Shown: piece after piece, positions 7,058-15,614 of the stretch
Numbering within the stretch: position 1 is the first letter of the stretch
Layout of the letters: each line of letters begins with the position of its first letter
From: a virus
IMG/VR virus record: IMGVR_UViG_3300045997_000045
Location: 1 to 21,632 of that record
Strand: one strand, 5' to 3'
Length of the DNA: 21,632 bases
Notes under the pieces: model-generated
The model's input: only the letters and a program-made list of their open reading frames with translations
Database searches by the model: none
Told to the model about the DNA's origin: nothing
Program-made: the position numbers and the translations under genes

Positions 7058-7836
7058 TGGATCTTCCCTGTCAGTTGGAGGTGGCGGTGCTCGGCCTGGA
7101 TGGTGCGGATGACGGTGCGGATGTCGTAGCAGAGTTCGTTCTCGATGTAGACCCGCTTGCACGAGTCGGGCACGAGATGGCTTCCGCCGTAGTAGTTCTG
7201 GACTTCGGCGAGGTCGAAGCCCTCCCGTCCGTCGTAGCAGTGGATCTTGAACGGGAACCTGGGGTCGGTGTAGATGCCGACCTGGTAGGAGGGCAGCGTG
7301 ATCTTCACCTCGGCTGGGCGGGATGCCTCGTTGCCGGCGACCTCGAAGGTCTCGACGTACTCCCCTTGCTGCACCGTCTCCTTGCGCACCCCGGTATCCA
7401 TGTATTTCAGGACACGCCGGCCGCGGGGTTTCGGGTATGCGGGTTTCCGCACTTCCTCCTGGTGCCACTTGCGGCCATGCTCGTCTACGCGGATCACGTC
7501 GTCGAGAGTGTTGGTGTTGAGCCGTTGCCCCGGCAGTTCGTCGGGGTTGGGCTGTGACGACATGACGACGGTCGTCTCCTCAAGCTTGGTTGCCGGGGCA
7601 GCAGAGGGGTCCTCGTAGCCGAAGTAGGCGGCCGGGGGTGATTCCTCCACCTCGGCACTCGACGCCCCAGAGGGGCCTTCCTGGGCGTCTGGCGCCGTGT
7701 CAGGCACCGGCACCAGCCCGTGACTGGTCAGAGTGGCGGTCAGTTCGTCCACCGACCACTCCCGGTAGTGCTTCGTGATGGGTACTCCGGCGTCCCTCAA
7801 CTGCTTGTAGAGGACGCTCTTGTACTGCTGGGACAC
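7054..7836 (-). CDS. Unknown 260-aa protein, N-terminal SAP-like helical motif
   Basis: The start is GTG 7836, four bases after an AGGAGG ribosome site. This is the first gene after the big terminator and probably opens the second leftward unit. The first ~40 residues (YKQLRDAGVPITKHYREWSV followed by DELTATLTSHGL) look like a small helix-extended loop-helix module such as SAP, often used to bind nucleic acid. An acidic disordered linker follows (~45-105), then a mixed alpha/beta region with FEVAGNEASRPAEVKITLPS and YTDPRFPFKIHCYDGREGFD. The family is not recognised. Conserved-looking aromatic and Gly positions suggest a folded C-terminal domain. A virion or head-maturation role fits the context but is inference. 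Confidence 0.75.
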   Translation of the reverse strand: MSQQYKSVLYKQLRDAGVPITKHYREWSVDELTATLTSHGLVPVPDTAPDAQEGPSGASSAEVEESPPAAYFGYEDPSAAPATKLEETTVVMSSQPNPDELPGQRLNTNTLDDVIRVDEHGRKWHQEEVRKPAYPKPRGRRVLKYMDTGVRKETVQQGEYVETFEVAGNEASRPAEVKITLPSYQVGIYTDPRFPFKIHCYDGREGFDLAEVQNYYGGSHLVPDSCKRVYIENELCYDIRTVIRTIQAEHRHLQLTGKIQ

Positions 7837-8003
7837 AGACCCTCCTAGGTGGTCTACGAGCCGTTACAGGGCTTCTCTGCGCTTCGACCCTACCCCAGAC
7901 CCCGGTGCGCCGGGGGGTGTAGACACTTGTAGACAACGAAAAAAGCCCCCTTTTCTTATATATACACCTCTATAAAGGGGCTTTTTTCGCTGTCTACAAC
8001 TGT
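7837..8003. other. Intergenic region between the two leftward transcription units
   Basis: This is the only sizeable gap on the leftward strand. It holds a ribosome site for the gene at 7836 (7841-7846), a small GC hairpin (CCCCGG/CCGGGG around TGCG, 7900-7915) and most of the large inverted repeat/terminator. A promoter for the next unit is expected between 7847 and 7916 on the minus strand. TAGGGT and TGTAACG are weak -10-like strings, but I see no convincing -35/-10 pair. Confidence 0.6.
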
Positions 8004-8009
8004 CTACAA
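7917..8009. repeat. 33-bp inverted repeat with nested TTGTAGACA motifs
   Basis: The left arm (7917-7949) and right arm (7977-8009) are reverse complements with only three mismatches in 33 positions, separated by a 27-base AT-rich loop. Each arm contains two copies of a GTAGACA core ten bases apart (full motif TTGTAGACA), then a shared A6/T6 and GCCCC/GGGGC. The last TTGTAG of the right arm, read leftward, supplies the final Leu codon and TAG stop of the nozzle gene. Confidence 0.95.
7937..7990. terminator. Bidirectional intrinsic terminator
   Basis: The core of the inverted repeat has GCCCC (7945-7949) pairing with GGGGC (7977-7981), an A6 run at 7939-7944 and a T6 run at 7982-7987. Read in either direction it is a GC stem followed directly by six T residues, so it can terminate both strands. 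Leftward it lies just after the nozzle gene, its likely main use; no rightward gene is nearby. Confidence 0.88.
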
Positions 8010-11000
8010 TCGTCCGAAGTCCTGTGCCGGCTCAGGAATCCCGTTCCGGTACAGCGCATCGTTGCCCCTTTGCACGTTCCGCGCATACTCGAAGGTCTCC
8101 ACACTGCCGTACTCGTAACCGACGTTCACGCTCACAGGCGTGTAGCGGTACTGCACAGTGTTGAACTGTCCCCACCCCGGCGTATCCGGAACGCTGCGGG
8201 CGTAGAAGAACCACTCCATCAGATCCCGGCGCACCAGTAAGGAGTCCTGCGCCTCCCACGACAGATCCTCGATGTCAGAACCCGCATAGTCGGTGAAGCG
8301 TTTCTTCACGTCGATCTTCGACCCGTTGATGGTCTTGGCGCGGATCCCGTACTCCATCGCCCCGGTGAAATCCCCCAGCGTCAGGGTGACCTGCTGCAGG
8401 TGCGCCCATGCGTCGTGAGCCTTGTTCGCGCCCTGCGTGTTCATCTCGAAGAACCAGGGGATCGGACGCTGCTGGACCGTCCGGTCCGACTTGACGTAGT
8501 CGTCCATCCGGGCATCGGGGTCCAGGTAGTACAGCCCGTCCGGGCGCACCACCCCGATGTACACCATCTCCCCGTACTCGATCACGCTCAGCCCGCACGC
8601 CTGGATCAGGAAGCGCGACCAGGTGCCGGACTCGCCGCCCATCATGTCGTACATCCAGATCTCGTTGCCCAGGCATCCGTCCTCCACCGGGGCACCGGAC
8701 GGGTTGTTCACCAGGAAGTACAGACGGTTGTCGTGCACGGCGCTGAGGATCCAGTGCTTCGCCTGCAACCGCTCCCACATGTTGGAGATGTCGTCGCTCA
8801 GCGTCTTGTGGTTGATGTTGTAGTTCTGCGCCGTGGACTTCAGCAGCGCCCTGTCCGTCGGCCGGAACATCGCGTTGTTGTGGACCAGCGCACCGTACGG
8901 TGCCACTGATCCGGGGGTGTTCGTCGTCTCCTCGAATCCCATCACCTGGGTCGACGAGGTCTGCGCGGTCACATCGGCCGGCGACATGTAGTAGCAGACC
9001 GACGTGCCGTCCTTGCCGATGCACAGGATGGTGAGCGTGTCCACCGACTGCGGGTTCTGCCACAGCACCACCGCACCGGGGATGTTCAGGTTTCCCGACG
9101 ACAGCGTCTTCACCCCGCCGCCCTTGTGAGCGGTGAACTTCGTGTACTCCCCCGGCCGGTTCGACGTCCACCTGATCGACGCCGGGGCGTCCGCGTCACC
9201 CACCATGATCATCCGGTCGGCGGCCACCAGGCCGTTGCGGGCCTTCGGAGGATTCGAGTAGTTGACCCGGTTCTCCCGCGTCGGCAGCGGTTGGAGGTCC
9301 AGGGTGAACTTCCGGCTCGGGTTGATGTTGATCCAGCAGCCCTTCGTGTACGGCAGCGAGTTGCCGGACTGCCGCGACACCTGGTCCGGGTACAGCTCAC
9401 GGGTGCCGGCCAGCTTCGCCTCCACCGGCACCGGGTCCTGGTCCGACCAGGAGAACGTGTACAGGTGCCACCGCACGGCACCGGACGCCAACGCGCTGTC
9501 GTACACATCCTTCGGCATCCACGCCACCAGCTGGTCGCCGCACAGGTCGGCCACATCCGTGGCGATCGTGGCGTCCTGCGGGATGTTGTTCATGTCGTGG
9601 GTGTCGTAGCGCAGCCACTCCCAGTTCGACTGAGGCCGCTGCATCCTGATCTCGGTGATCTTCGACGGGGCAGACTCCCCGATCTCGTTCTCGAACACGT
9701 AGAAGAATCCCATCTTGTACGTGTTCTTCGTGGCGTCGGTGGAGATCAGCGTCTTGGCCGTGGTCGGGTTGGGTGGCGGCACGGCGTCCAGGTCGAGCGT
9801 GGTGGTCCGCAGGCTGGGGCTCAGGTGCGGGGCATGCACGTTCTCCCACGAGTGCACCGTCGCGGTGGTGCTCGGTGACGACCCGTCGAAGTAGTACGTC
9901 CCGACGCTCGGCGCGTTCGACTCGAGCATCCCGCCGTCCAGGGCGATCTTGTCCCCGCGCTGCACGTTCTTGATCGTCACCTGCATGGCGGCGCGTACAG
10001 AGTTCGGGCCGGCGTTGTTCACCACGCCTATCCGGTTCCACACGTTCTGACCGCTGTGCGCCGTCTTGATCGCCGGATTCCCGATCAGCGAAGTGTTCCT
10101 GTCGAACACGGATGTGTAGACGTCCACCTCCTTGATCGGCCCGTTCAGCGAGTTGACGTGCATGCTGCCGGCCACCGGCTTGCCGGGGATCACGTTCACC
10201 AGCGACGAGGTGATCGACACGTTGGTGGTCGGGTGGTACACCGACTTCGACTCGTTCGGTGTGCCCAGCCAGAAGCAGTCCGTGCCCGAGTCGCCGCTGA
10301 GCATGGCGGTGCCCTCGTTCGCCCGGCCGAACCAGACGTTGCGGAACTTCGCCCAGGACGCACCCTTGTCGGTGCTGTCCGCGCCCAGGTAGATCCTGGC
10401 CGACACCGCGTTGCTGGGAGCCTCCATCGCCGGCGACTCCCACCGCCCGTCCTTCTGCGTCGGGAGGAACTTGACCTGGTCGCCGATCTCGGAGCCGTTG
10501 TTCCGGTACCACTGGATCCTGGCCCGAAGCTGCGCCTCCTTGCTCAGCTCGAACCCGAACGCCAGCTGGTACCGCTTGCCCTCCTCGATGCCGGACAGTT
10601 TCGCGCTGTACGCCAAGAACACCTTGGTGCCCTTGGCGTCGGTGAGCTTCAGCCAGTCACCGTCCTTGGAGAGTTTCGGGTCCTCCTTGCCGGGATGCCA
10701 GCCGCCGATGCCGGTGGCCGCCACGTTGTGCAGCGGCGAGGTCGCCAGGTTGGTACGGGTCGGCTCGGTCCAGATCACCAGTGATGACCGGCCGTCGACC
10801 GATACGTCCCGTGTCGTGGTCCACTCGTTGTTGGCGCCCTTGTTCCAGTGCAGGGTGCCCACCTCGAACGACGGGTTCAGCAGTTCGTTGCGCCTGGTGG
10901 TGATGGCGATCTTCGCCACCCACTGCCCCAACGGATGCACCACTTGCAGCTTGTGCTCGTTGACCCAGTCCGGGTAGGTGATCGAGTTCAGCTTCTTCGC

Positions 11001-11561
11001 CGTCTTCTCCGCGCCCACGTTGAACAGCCGGATCGACGACTGCCCGGAGTCGGACATCGCCAGGATCCGGTTGTCGATCTGCACGTACGACACGTACTTG
11101 GTGGCGGCGTCGAAGTTCAGCGACTCCTCACCCTGCGGGATGAAGAACCCGATCTCCTTGTCGGTCAGCCGGAACACCGTCTTGTGCGGGTTGGACAGGA
11201 TCAGCACCCGGAAGCCGACGGTGCCGTCCTTCTCCCGCACGGCGAACAGCATCGCCCGCACATTCCCCTCGATGTAGAACGGTTCCAGCGTTCCGACCAG
11301 CGGCATGTCGAACGCCTCACCGGGGACGGCGTCGGCGACCGCGTTCATGTCAGGGGTCTTCACGTACGACAGGTAGCGCAGCCCGGGGCGCACGGTCAGC
11401 GCCTTGTCCCGGGTGACCATCATGTTCTCCATCAGCCGGCACGAGGTCGGGTCGGACAGCCCGGGAGGCCAGGCCGTCGACCAGCCGGTGAAGTTGCGCA
11501 GGTACGCCCTCGACAGCGGTCGGTCGATCGGGGGCGGTGTCTGCTTCTTCGCTCCGGCCAT
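8004..11561 (-). CDS. Tail nozzle protein (T7 gp12-like) with inserted carbohydrate-binding-like domains
   Basis: This 1185-aa protein is the largest in the window. Its N-terminus has the nozzle signature: a statement of placement (NFTGWSTAWPPGLSDPTSC) followed by RLMENMMVTRDKALTVRPG, equivalent to the 'ENg..et.gl.kRPG' start of podovirus tail tubular protein B. Beta-rich segments follow, with repeated short hydrophobic strands as in nozzle propellers (VLILSNPHKTVFRLT; YVSYVQIDNRILAMSD). From about 225 to 590 there is an insertion that looks like two carbohydrate-binding modules: NELLNPSFEVGTLHW opens the first, SGDSGTDCFWLGTPNESKS closes it, and YYFDGSSPSTTATVHSW closes the second. After that the nozzle resumes to the end. 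It is longer than T7 gp12 (about 794 aa), in line with the insertion. A good ribosome site (GAGGAG) precedes ATG 11561. It follows the adaptor gene, the same pairing as gp11-gp12. Confidence 0.75.
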   Translation of the reverse strand: MAGAKKQTPPPIDRPLSRAYLRNFTGWSTAWPPGLSDPTSCRLMENMMVTRDKALTVRPGLRYLSYVKTPDMNAVADAVPGEAFDMPLVGTLEPFYIEGNVRAMLFAVREKDGTVGFRVLILSNPHKTVFRLTDKEIGFFIPQGEESLNFDAATKYVSYVQIDNRILAMSDSGQSSIRLFNVGAEKTAKKLNSITYPDWVNEHKLQVVHPLGQWVAKIAITTRRNELLNPSFEVGTLHWNKGANNEWTTTRDVSVDGRSSLVIWTEPTRTNLATSPLHNVAATGIGGWHPGKEDPKLSKDGDWLKLTDAKGTKVFLAYSAKLSGIEEGKRYQLAFGFELSKEAQLRARIQWYRNNGSEIGDQVKFLPTQKDGRWESPAMEAPSNAVSARIYLGADSTDKGASWAKFRNVWFGRANEGTAMLSGDSGTDCFWLGTPNESKSVYHPTTNVSITSSLVNVIPGKPVAGSMHVNSLNGPIKEVDVYTSVFDRNTSLIGNPAIKTAHSGQNVWNRIGVVNNAGPNSVRAAMQVTIKNVQRGDKIALDGGMLESNAPSVGTYYFDGSSPSTTATVHSWENVHAPHLSPSLRTTTLDLDAVPPPNPTTAKTLISTDATKNTYKMGFFYVFENEIGESAPSKITEIRMQRPQSNWEWLRYDTHDMNNIPQDATIATDVADLCGDQLVAWMPKDVYDSALASGAVRWHLYTFSWSDQDPVPVEAKLAGTRELYPDQVSRQSGNSLPYTKGCWININPSRKFTLDLQPLPTRENRVNYSNPPKARNGLVAADRMIMVGDADAPASIRWTSNRPGEYTKFTAHKGGGVKTLSSGNLNIPGAVVLWQNPQSVDTLTILCIGKDGTSVCYYMSPADVTAQTSSTQVMGFEETTNTPGSVAPYGALVHNNAMFRPTDRALLKSTAQNYNINHKTLSDDISNMWERLQAKHWILSAVHDNRLYFLVNNPSGAPVEDGCLGNEIWMYDMMGGESGTWSRFLIQACGLSVIEYGEMVYIGVVRPDGLYYLDPDARMDDYVKSDRTVQQRPIPWFFEMNTQGANKAHDAWAHLQQVTLTLGDFTGAMEYGIRAKTINGSKIDVKKRFTDYAGSDIEDLSWEAQDSLLVRRDLMEWFFYARSVPDTPGWGQFNTVQYRYTPVSVNVGYEYGSVETFEYARNVQRGNDALYRNGIPEPAQDFGRL

Positions 11562-11571
11562 CAGGTGCTCC

Positions 11572-12324
11572 TCAGAAGTCGGCGTGCGGGTGACGGTGCA
11601 TGGTGTTCTCCGGCACCAGGCCGCTCTCCACCGGAAGCGTGAACGAGTTGGAGTACGGGGTGTCGGACATCCGGGTGTCCTGCTCGATCACCTGGTACAT
11701 GACGTCCTTGTAGCCGGACTCGAGGGTGGGCACCCGTGGCTGCATCACCGGGTCGGTCTGCGCGTAGAAGAACGCGGCCCGTGCCGTGACCACATCCGGG
11801 TAGTTGAAGTCGATGAGCTGCTGGCGGATCGTGTCGGGCACTTCCTCGCCGGACTCGGGAAGCCGGAACATGCGCGGCTCCCGCATCACCGGGATCTGGA
11901 TGACAAGCCCTTCCTCGGCTGCGGTGAGCGGCCGGGAGAACAGCAGCGACTGCCGGGTGCAGGCGCACCACAAGCCCTGCTGCCACTCGTACTTGGACAG
12001 TGAGGCCCGTGGCAGGAAGTACGCCCACTTCACGGTGCGGTCCTCGTCCAGCAACCGGACGGCGTCGTCGGCTGTCATGCGCGGCCGCACATTGCTGGGG
12101 AGCTGCAACTCCCGCATCCCGAGCGAGGCCTTCCCGATCTCCAGGGTGGAGGCGTAGTACGACCATTCGGCCTCCAGCGCGTTGGCCCGGAGCGCACGGT
12201 TCAACTGCCGGGTGATCGCACGGTAGCGGTCGAACTCGGCCTCGTAGGTGAGGTCCAGGCCGGTGAGCATCCCGAGCACTTCGGCGACGGCGTCGTCCAG
12301 GGTGAGCCTCAGTTCGATGTTCAT
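11572..12324 (-). CDS. Tail adaptor / tail tubular protein A-like (T7 gp11-like)
   Basis: This 250-aa protein starts at ATG 12324, overlapping the previous stop (ATGA); an earlier ATG at 12345 is less likely. Its N-terminus (LTLDDAVAEVLGMLTGLD, then RYRAITRQLNRALRANALEA and EWSYYASTLEIG) follows the plan of podovirus adaptor proteins: a short helix, a loop, and a long helix ending in a Trp-containing beta turn. These proteins form a ring between portal and nozzle. The downstream part mixes beta strands (IQIPVMREPRMFRLPESG) and a helical return (PDTIRQQLIDFNYPDVVTA, then RAAFFYAQTDP), also typical. The neighbouring nozzle gene strengthens the call. T7 gp11 is about 196 aa, so this one is somewhat longer. 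Confidence 0.65.
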   Translation of the reverse strand: MNIELRLTLDDAVAEVLGMLTGLDLTYEAEFDRYRAITRQLNRALRANALEAEWSYYASTLEIGKASLGMRELQLPSNVRPRMTADDAVRLLDEDRTVKWAYFLPRASLSKYEWQQGLWCACTRQSLLFSRPLTAAEEGLVIQIPVMREPRMFRLPESGEEVPDTIRQQLIDFNYPDVVTARAAFFYAQTDPVMQPRVPTLESGYKDVMYQVIEQDTRMSDTPYSNSFTLPVESGLVPENTMHRHPHADF

Positions 12325-13373
12325 ACGGCTTCGCCTTCTTCCCATCTGCGCAGCGATGCGCCTTCAGCTTTGACCGTCGGCTCGATCGTCATCGCTGCTG
12401 CCAGATTGGTGTTGTTCTGCTTGGCCTCCAACTGTGGCCCGGCCGAGTATTTGGCGATCCAGCCCGGCAGTCTCTTCTGCCGGTACGACTTCGACATCGC
12501 CTTGGCCGAGGCCACCGAGTCCTCCTCGATCCCGGCCTTGGCCTCTTTCTTCTTGCCCTTCTTCGGCTCGACGTCGTACGCCTCGGCGACCCGGTAGTGG
12601 GCCATCATCTGGTTGTAGACGTTGGAGCGGGAGGTGAAGGTGTCGGCGCGTGACTTCCAGTATTCCTGCCACAGCCGGTCCTTCTCCGACTCGGCACCAC
12701 GCCAGGCGTTCGCCATCGACGTCTCGGTGTCCAGCGACAGGTCGGTGATCCCGGCGTTCGTGCTGGCCATCGAGTCGAAGTAGGCGCGGTTGGACTCCCC
12801 GGCGTTGGACTGCCAGTTCCGTGCAGCCATCAGCATCGCCCGCATGGCGTCCGTCTCCCCGGCGCCCTGGGAGAGCAGTTGCGTCATCGCCTCCTGGCGT
12901 TCCCGCATCATGTTCGTGATGCCGGTCTCGGCGACCCGGCCGGTGTCCATCTCTGCGTTCCGGCCTGCGGTGAGAAACGCGTCGTACCGCTGCGTGGCCG
13001 CGGTCTTCGCCTCCCTGAGCTGACTGCGCAGCGCACGCTCGACGTCCTGAATGTTCTGCCTGCGGGCCTTCGACAGACCCTTCTTCGACAGGGCGAGCTT
13101 GAACGCTTCCAGCTGGGCCTCGAGGTCTCGGGCCTTCTGCAGCTCGGACTTGCCGGCCCGCTCGTCCCGCTCCTCCTGCATGCGCAGCGACTTGTCGGCC
13201 GGAGATCCGCCCTTGTTCTTGCTGGATGTGCCGGTCGACTTCTTGCCGAGGGTCTTGGTGCCGGTCGACTTCGTGCCGGTCGGCTTCGTACCTGTCGCCG
13301 ACACCGGGACGGTGGATGTGGGCGGCTTCGCAGAGGGGCGCTTGCCCTTCGGACGCCCGGGCATGACTGCCAT
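12321..13373 (-). CDS. Probable internal virion / ejection protein (coiled coil, 350 aa)
   Basis: ATG 13373 overlaps the previous stop (TAATG), with GGGAG six bases upstream. The N-terminus is Lys/Thr/Ser-rich with a short repeat (PTGTKSTGTKTLGKKSTGT). A long charged helical region follows (residues ~60-250: EERDERAGKSELQKARDLEA and many Glu/Lys/Arg/Gln positions), then a basic Lys-rich stretch (EPKKGKKKEAKAG) and a short C-terminal part. No membrane span is seen. Its place just before the adaptor and nozzle matches where podoviruses keep internal core proteins that are ejected with DNA. The role is inferred from position and architecture, not from a recognised family. Confidence 0.6.
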   Translation of the reverse strand: MAVMPGRPKGKRPSAKPPTSTVPVSATGTKPTGTKSTGTKTLGKKSTGTSSKNKGGSPADKSLRMQEERDERAGKSELQKARDLEAQLEAFKLALSKKGLSKARRQNIQDVERALRSQLREAKTAATQRYDAFLTAGRNAEMDTGRVAETGITNMMRERQEAMTQLLSQGAGETDAMRAMLMAARNWQSNAGESNRAYFDSMASTNAGITDLSLDTETSMANAWRGAESEKDRLWQEYWKSRADTFTSRSNVYNQMMAHYRVAEAYDVEPKKGKKKEAKAGIEEDSVASAKAMSKSYRQKRLPGWIAKYSAGPQLEAKQNNTNLAAAMTIEPTVKAEGASLRRWEEGEAV

Positions 13374-14803
13374 TACTTCTCCCATCCGAGAGCTTTGCGG
13401 ATCTCGTGCGGATCACGCAGTGGATACCCGAGGTCGTCGGGCCGGCCGTATTCTCCCTGCCACCTGGTGGTTCGGTCGATCCAGTCCCACACCTCCTGCT
13501 GGAGTTCCTGGTCGAAGCCGCCCTTCTGCATGTTGACCTGGATGTCCTTGAGAGCGTCCTCGAGTTTCTGGTCCGGGTCGTTCAGGTTGAGCCACATGTT
13601 GTTGAACCACTCTTCCTTCTGAGCGGTGTAGGAATCTGGCTCGATGCCTCGGCGGGCAGGAGTGCCGTAGGTCATAGGGATCCTGTCGGAGGTCCACTTC
13701 TCCTCCTTCGGGGACAGCACGGACGGCACGTTCCAGCCGATGGTCTCGGCGCTCGACATCCGTTCCCGGATCTCGTCGTCCACCGCCTTGACCGCCGCAG
13801 CGTCCAACTTCGCAAGGTTCTCCGATGAGCGCAGCTGCTCGTAGTTGGTGATCTCGCTGCCCGTCTCGGGGGTGGTCGTCCCCACCGGGGCCGAACTACC
13901 GGGATAGCCGGCGCGTGGTGTGACGGACTGCCCAGCGGTTTCGCGGATCTCCGCCTGCACAGGTTCGGCGGTCCCGACCTTGAAGTTCTTCATCTCCTCG
14001 GCGGTGATCATTCTCTCCCCGGACAGGTACTCGTCCAGGTCGTGACCGACAGCGGTGATGTCGACTTCTTCCAGCAGCTTGACCGTGTTGATCGCGCGGA
14101 TCTCCGACCCGCCGTCCTCGCCGAAGATCTTCGTCACGCTGTCGTCGTACTTCTGCTGGCGTTCCGGTGACCAGTCCTGCTGCGACCGTTCATCGGCCAG
14201 CCGGATGTCCCGCTGCGTGGCCTTCCACAGCAGCGAGTTCCACGTCGCGGCCTTCTGCTGGTCGGGGCTCATCTTGTCCCACTGCTTCCAGGTCACGGGG
14301 GCCAGTTCGTTCTTCTCGGCCATCACCCGGATCGACGTGGCCGTGTCCTGGTCGGGCGGCTTGAACCCGGGCACGTCCTTGTACAGATCCTGCAGACTCT
14401 TGATCTGCTGCTCGTTCATCCCGTAGTCGAACGCTTCGCTCTGCTTGATCCGCTTGTCCTGGTAGTTGAACGGCTCCTCGTCATCCTTCTTCCCGACCGG
14501 CTTGTCGAGGCCGGGAGTCTCCCAGCCCAGGTCCTGCAGCACGGTCAGCTCGGCCTGCGACGGCATGTTGGGGATCGCGGAGGACACGGCGGCCGTCGCA
14601 CCTACCGGGAAGAGCTGCTGCCTGGCCTGCTGCGAGACCCACTGCTGTTCAAGAGCCGGACCTGACGGCTTCGATGACGGCAGCGACTTCGCGTATTCGT
14701 TCTGCGCCTCCCGCTTCTGTTGCTCCCCGTGCTTGATCGCAGAACTCTTCACATTGGCACTGGCCCCAAGGCCGAGCCATTTGACGGATGGAAGATCAGC
14801 CAT
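13373..14803 (-). CDS. Probable internal virion protein (476 aa, hydrophilic)
   Basis: ATG 14803 follows GGGAGG by about seven bases. The protein is hydrophilic throughout, with many Gln, Lys, Asp, Trp and Pro. Segments include EQQWVSQQARQQLFPVG, ELTVLQDLGWETPGLDKP, SPDQQKAATWNSLLWKATQR and a Trp-rich C-terminal part (EEWFNNMWLNLNDPDQKLED; QQEVWDWIDRTTRWQGEYGR). There is no membrane span, signal or catalytic motif. A central Ser/Thr/Pro/Gly-rich linker (about residues 285-320) separates two folded-looking halves. Synteny with the coiled-coil protein, adaptor and nozzle suggests a virion-internal or tail-associated role. It could instead be a tail-shaft or baseplate component. Confidence 0.6.
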   Translation of the reverse strand: MADLPSVKWLGLGASANVKSSAIKHGEQQKREAQNEYAKSLPSSKPSGPALEQQWVSQQARQQLFPVGATAAVSSAIPNMPSQAELTVLQDLGWETPGLDKPVGKKDDEEPFNYQDKRIKQSEAFDYGMNEQQIKSLQDLYKDVPGFKPPDQDTATSIRVMAEKNELAPVTWKQWDKMSPDQQKAATWNSLLWKATQRDIRLADERSQQDWSPERQQKYDDSVTKIFGEDGGSEIRAINTVKLLEEVDITAVGHDLDEYLSGERMITAEEMKNFKVGTAEPVQAEIRETAGQSVTPRAGYPGSSAPVGTTTPETGSEITNYEQLRSSENLAKLDAAAVKAVDDEIRERMSSAETIGWNVPSVLSPKEEKWTSDRIPMTYGTPARRGIEPDSYTAQKEEWFNNMWLNLNDPDQKLEDALKDIQVNMQKGGFDQELQQEVWDWIDRTTRWQGEYGRPDDLGYPLRDPHEIRKALGWEK

Positions 14804-14816
14804 GTCGTCACCTCCC

Positions 14817-15605
14817 TCAGAGCTTCATGATATAGACGAGGGCGTAGTACGGGGGCATGTTGTTGTGCGGCTGCGACGCGGCGGCCGCGGCGTTGGCGTT
14901 GATGGTGTGCTTGTGCGTGGCGTTCGCCTGCTCGACCGGGAACGTCCAGTTGTCCGGGACATCCCAGGCGTTGTGAATGGCGTGGGTGTGGTCACCAACG
15001 CCGCCCGTCGCGTCGAACGCGCCAGAGGCACCGCCAGTGATGCGGCGGAAGAACCCCCCGTCACCCTTCTTGATGACATTGTCGTCACCGGACAGTGTGT
15101 GGTTGTGCCCACCTGCGCCATTCATCCCGTGCGAGTGGATCAGATTGCGCTGCTTGATCGAGTGCGAGTGCGCAGCGTCCGCGTCGTTCGAGGTGTGCGA
15201 GTGCGCCGGGACACCGGACTGCGCGGCCGACAGCGTGACAGCCGCCTCGCCACCGTCGCTACCGGCGGCATACGCGGTACCGGCGCCGAGGATGAACCTG
15301 TCCTTCAGATTCGGCGTGCCGTTGCTGCCGTCGCACACCGCCCAGCCGCCGGGGATCGTCGAACCGTGGAACGCCACGATCACACCGCGCGGCACACCAC
15401 CGATCGTCACCGGGTCGATCGCATCCCAGGTGTTCTCGGCAGTGGTGCCCAGCACCCGTCCGGCGGGCACTGTTCCTGTTGGCCGTCGCAACAGCCCGGC
15501 ATCGAGCGCCTTCAGCGCACGCTTCACCCAGTTGGTGTGCTCGAAGTGGCCGGGTGCGCCTTCAACCGGATCGGCCGGTTCCGGGGTGGGAAGCAACGAT
15601 GACAT
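14817..15605 (-). CDS. Short tail fibre with phage collar domain and His-x-His motifs
   Basis: This 262-aa protein has an N-terminal module (10-36, ADPVEGAPGHF and then WVKRALKALD) also found in the next gene upstream, and a repeat-like linker (VPAGRVLGTTAENTW). Its phage tail collar domain (about 73-108) has GVIVAFHGSTIPGGWAVCDG followed by LKDRFILGAG. The C-terminal half carries six His-x-His motifs (135, 146, 157, 167, 206, 231) and ends with NNMPPYYALVYIMK, a common end of collar-domain fibres. In T4 gp12/gp37-type tips, HxH pairs in a trimer hold metal ions; the same is expected here. It probably binds the host surface. A ribosome site (AGGAG) lies seven bases before ATG 15605. Confidence 0.88.
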   Translation of the reverse strand: MSSLLPTPEPADPVEGAPGHFEHTNWVKRALKALDAGLLRRPTGTVPAGRVLGTTAENTWDAIDPVTIGGVPRGVIVAFHGSTIPGGWAVCDGSNGTPNLKDRFILGAGTAYAAGSDGGEAAVTLSAAQSGVPAHSHTSNDADAAHSHSIKQRNLIHSHGMNGAGGHNHTLSGDDNVIKKGDGGFFRRITGGASGAFDATGGVGDHTHAIHNAWDVPDNWTFPVEQANATHKHTINANAAAAASQPHNNMPPYYALVYIMKL

Positions 15606-15614
15606 GGGCGTCTC

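Noticed and set aside
7951-7976. TATATATA in the hairpin loop as a promoter
   Set aside because: It lies in the loop of a bidirectional terminator, and any transcript starting there would run at once into a terminator arm with its T6 run.
9397-10512. 371-codon minus-strand frame inside the nozzle gene
   Set aside because: It is the shifted frame of the nozzle, Arg/Gly/Asp-rich and without domain signals; the nozzle frame has a normal ribosome site and recognisable motifs.
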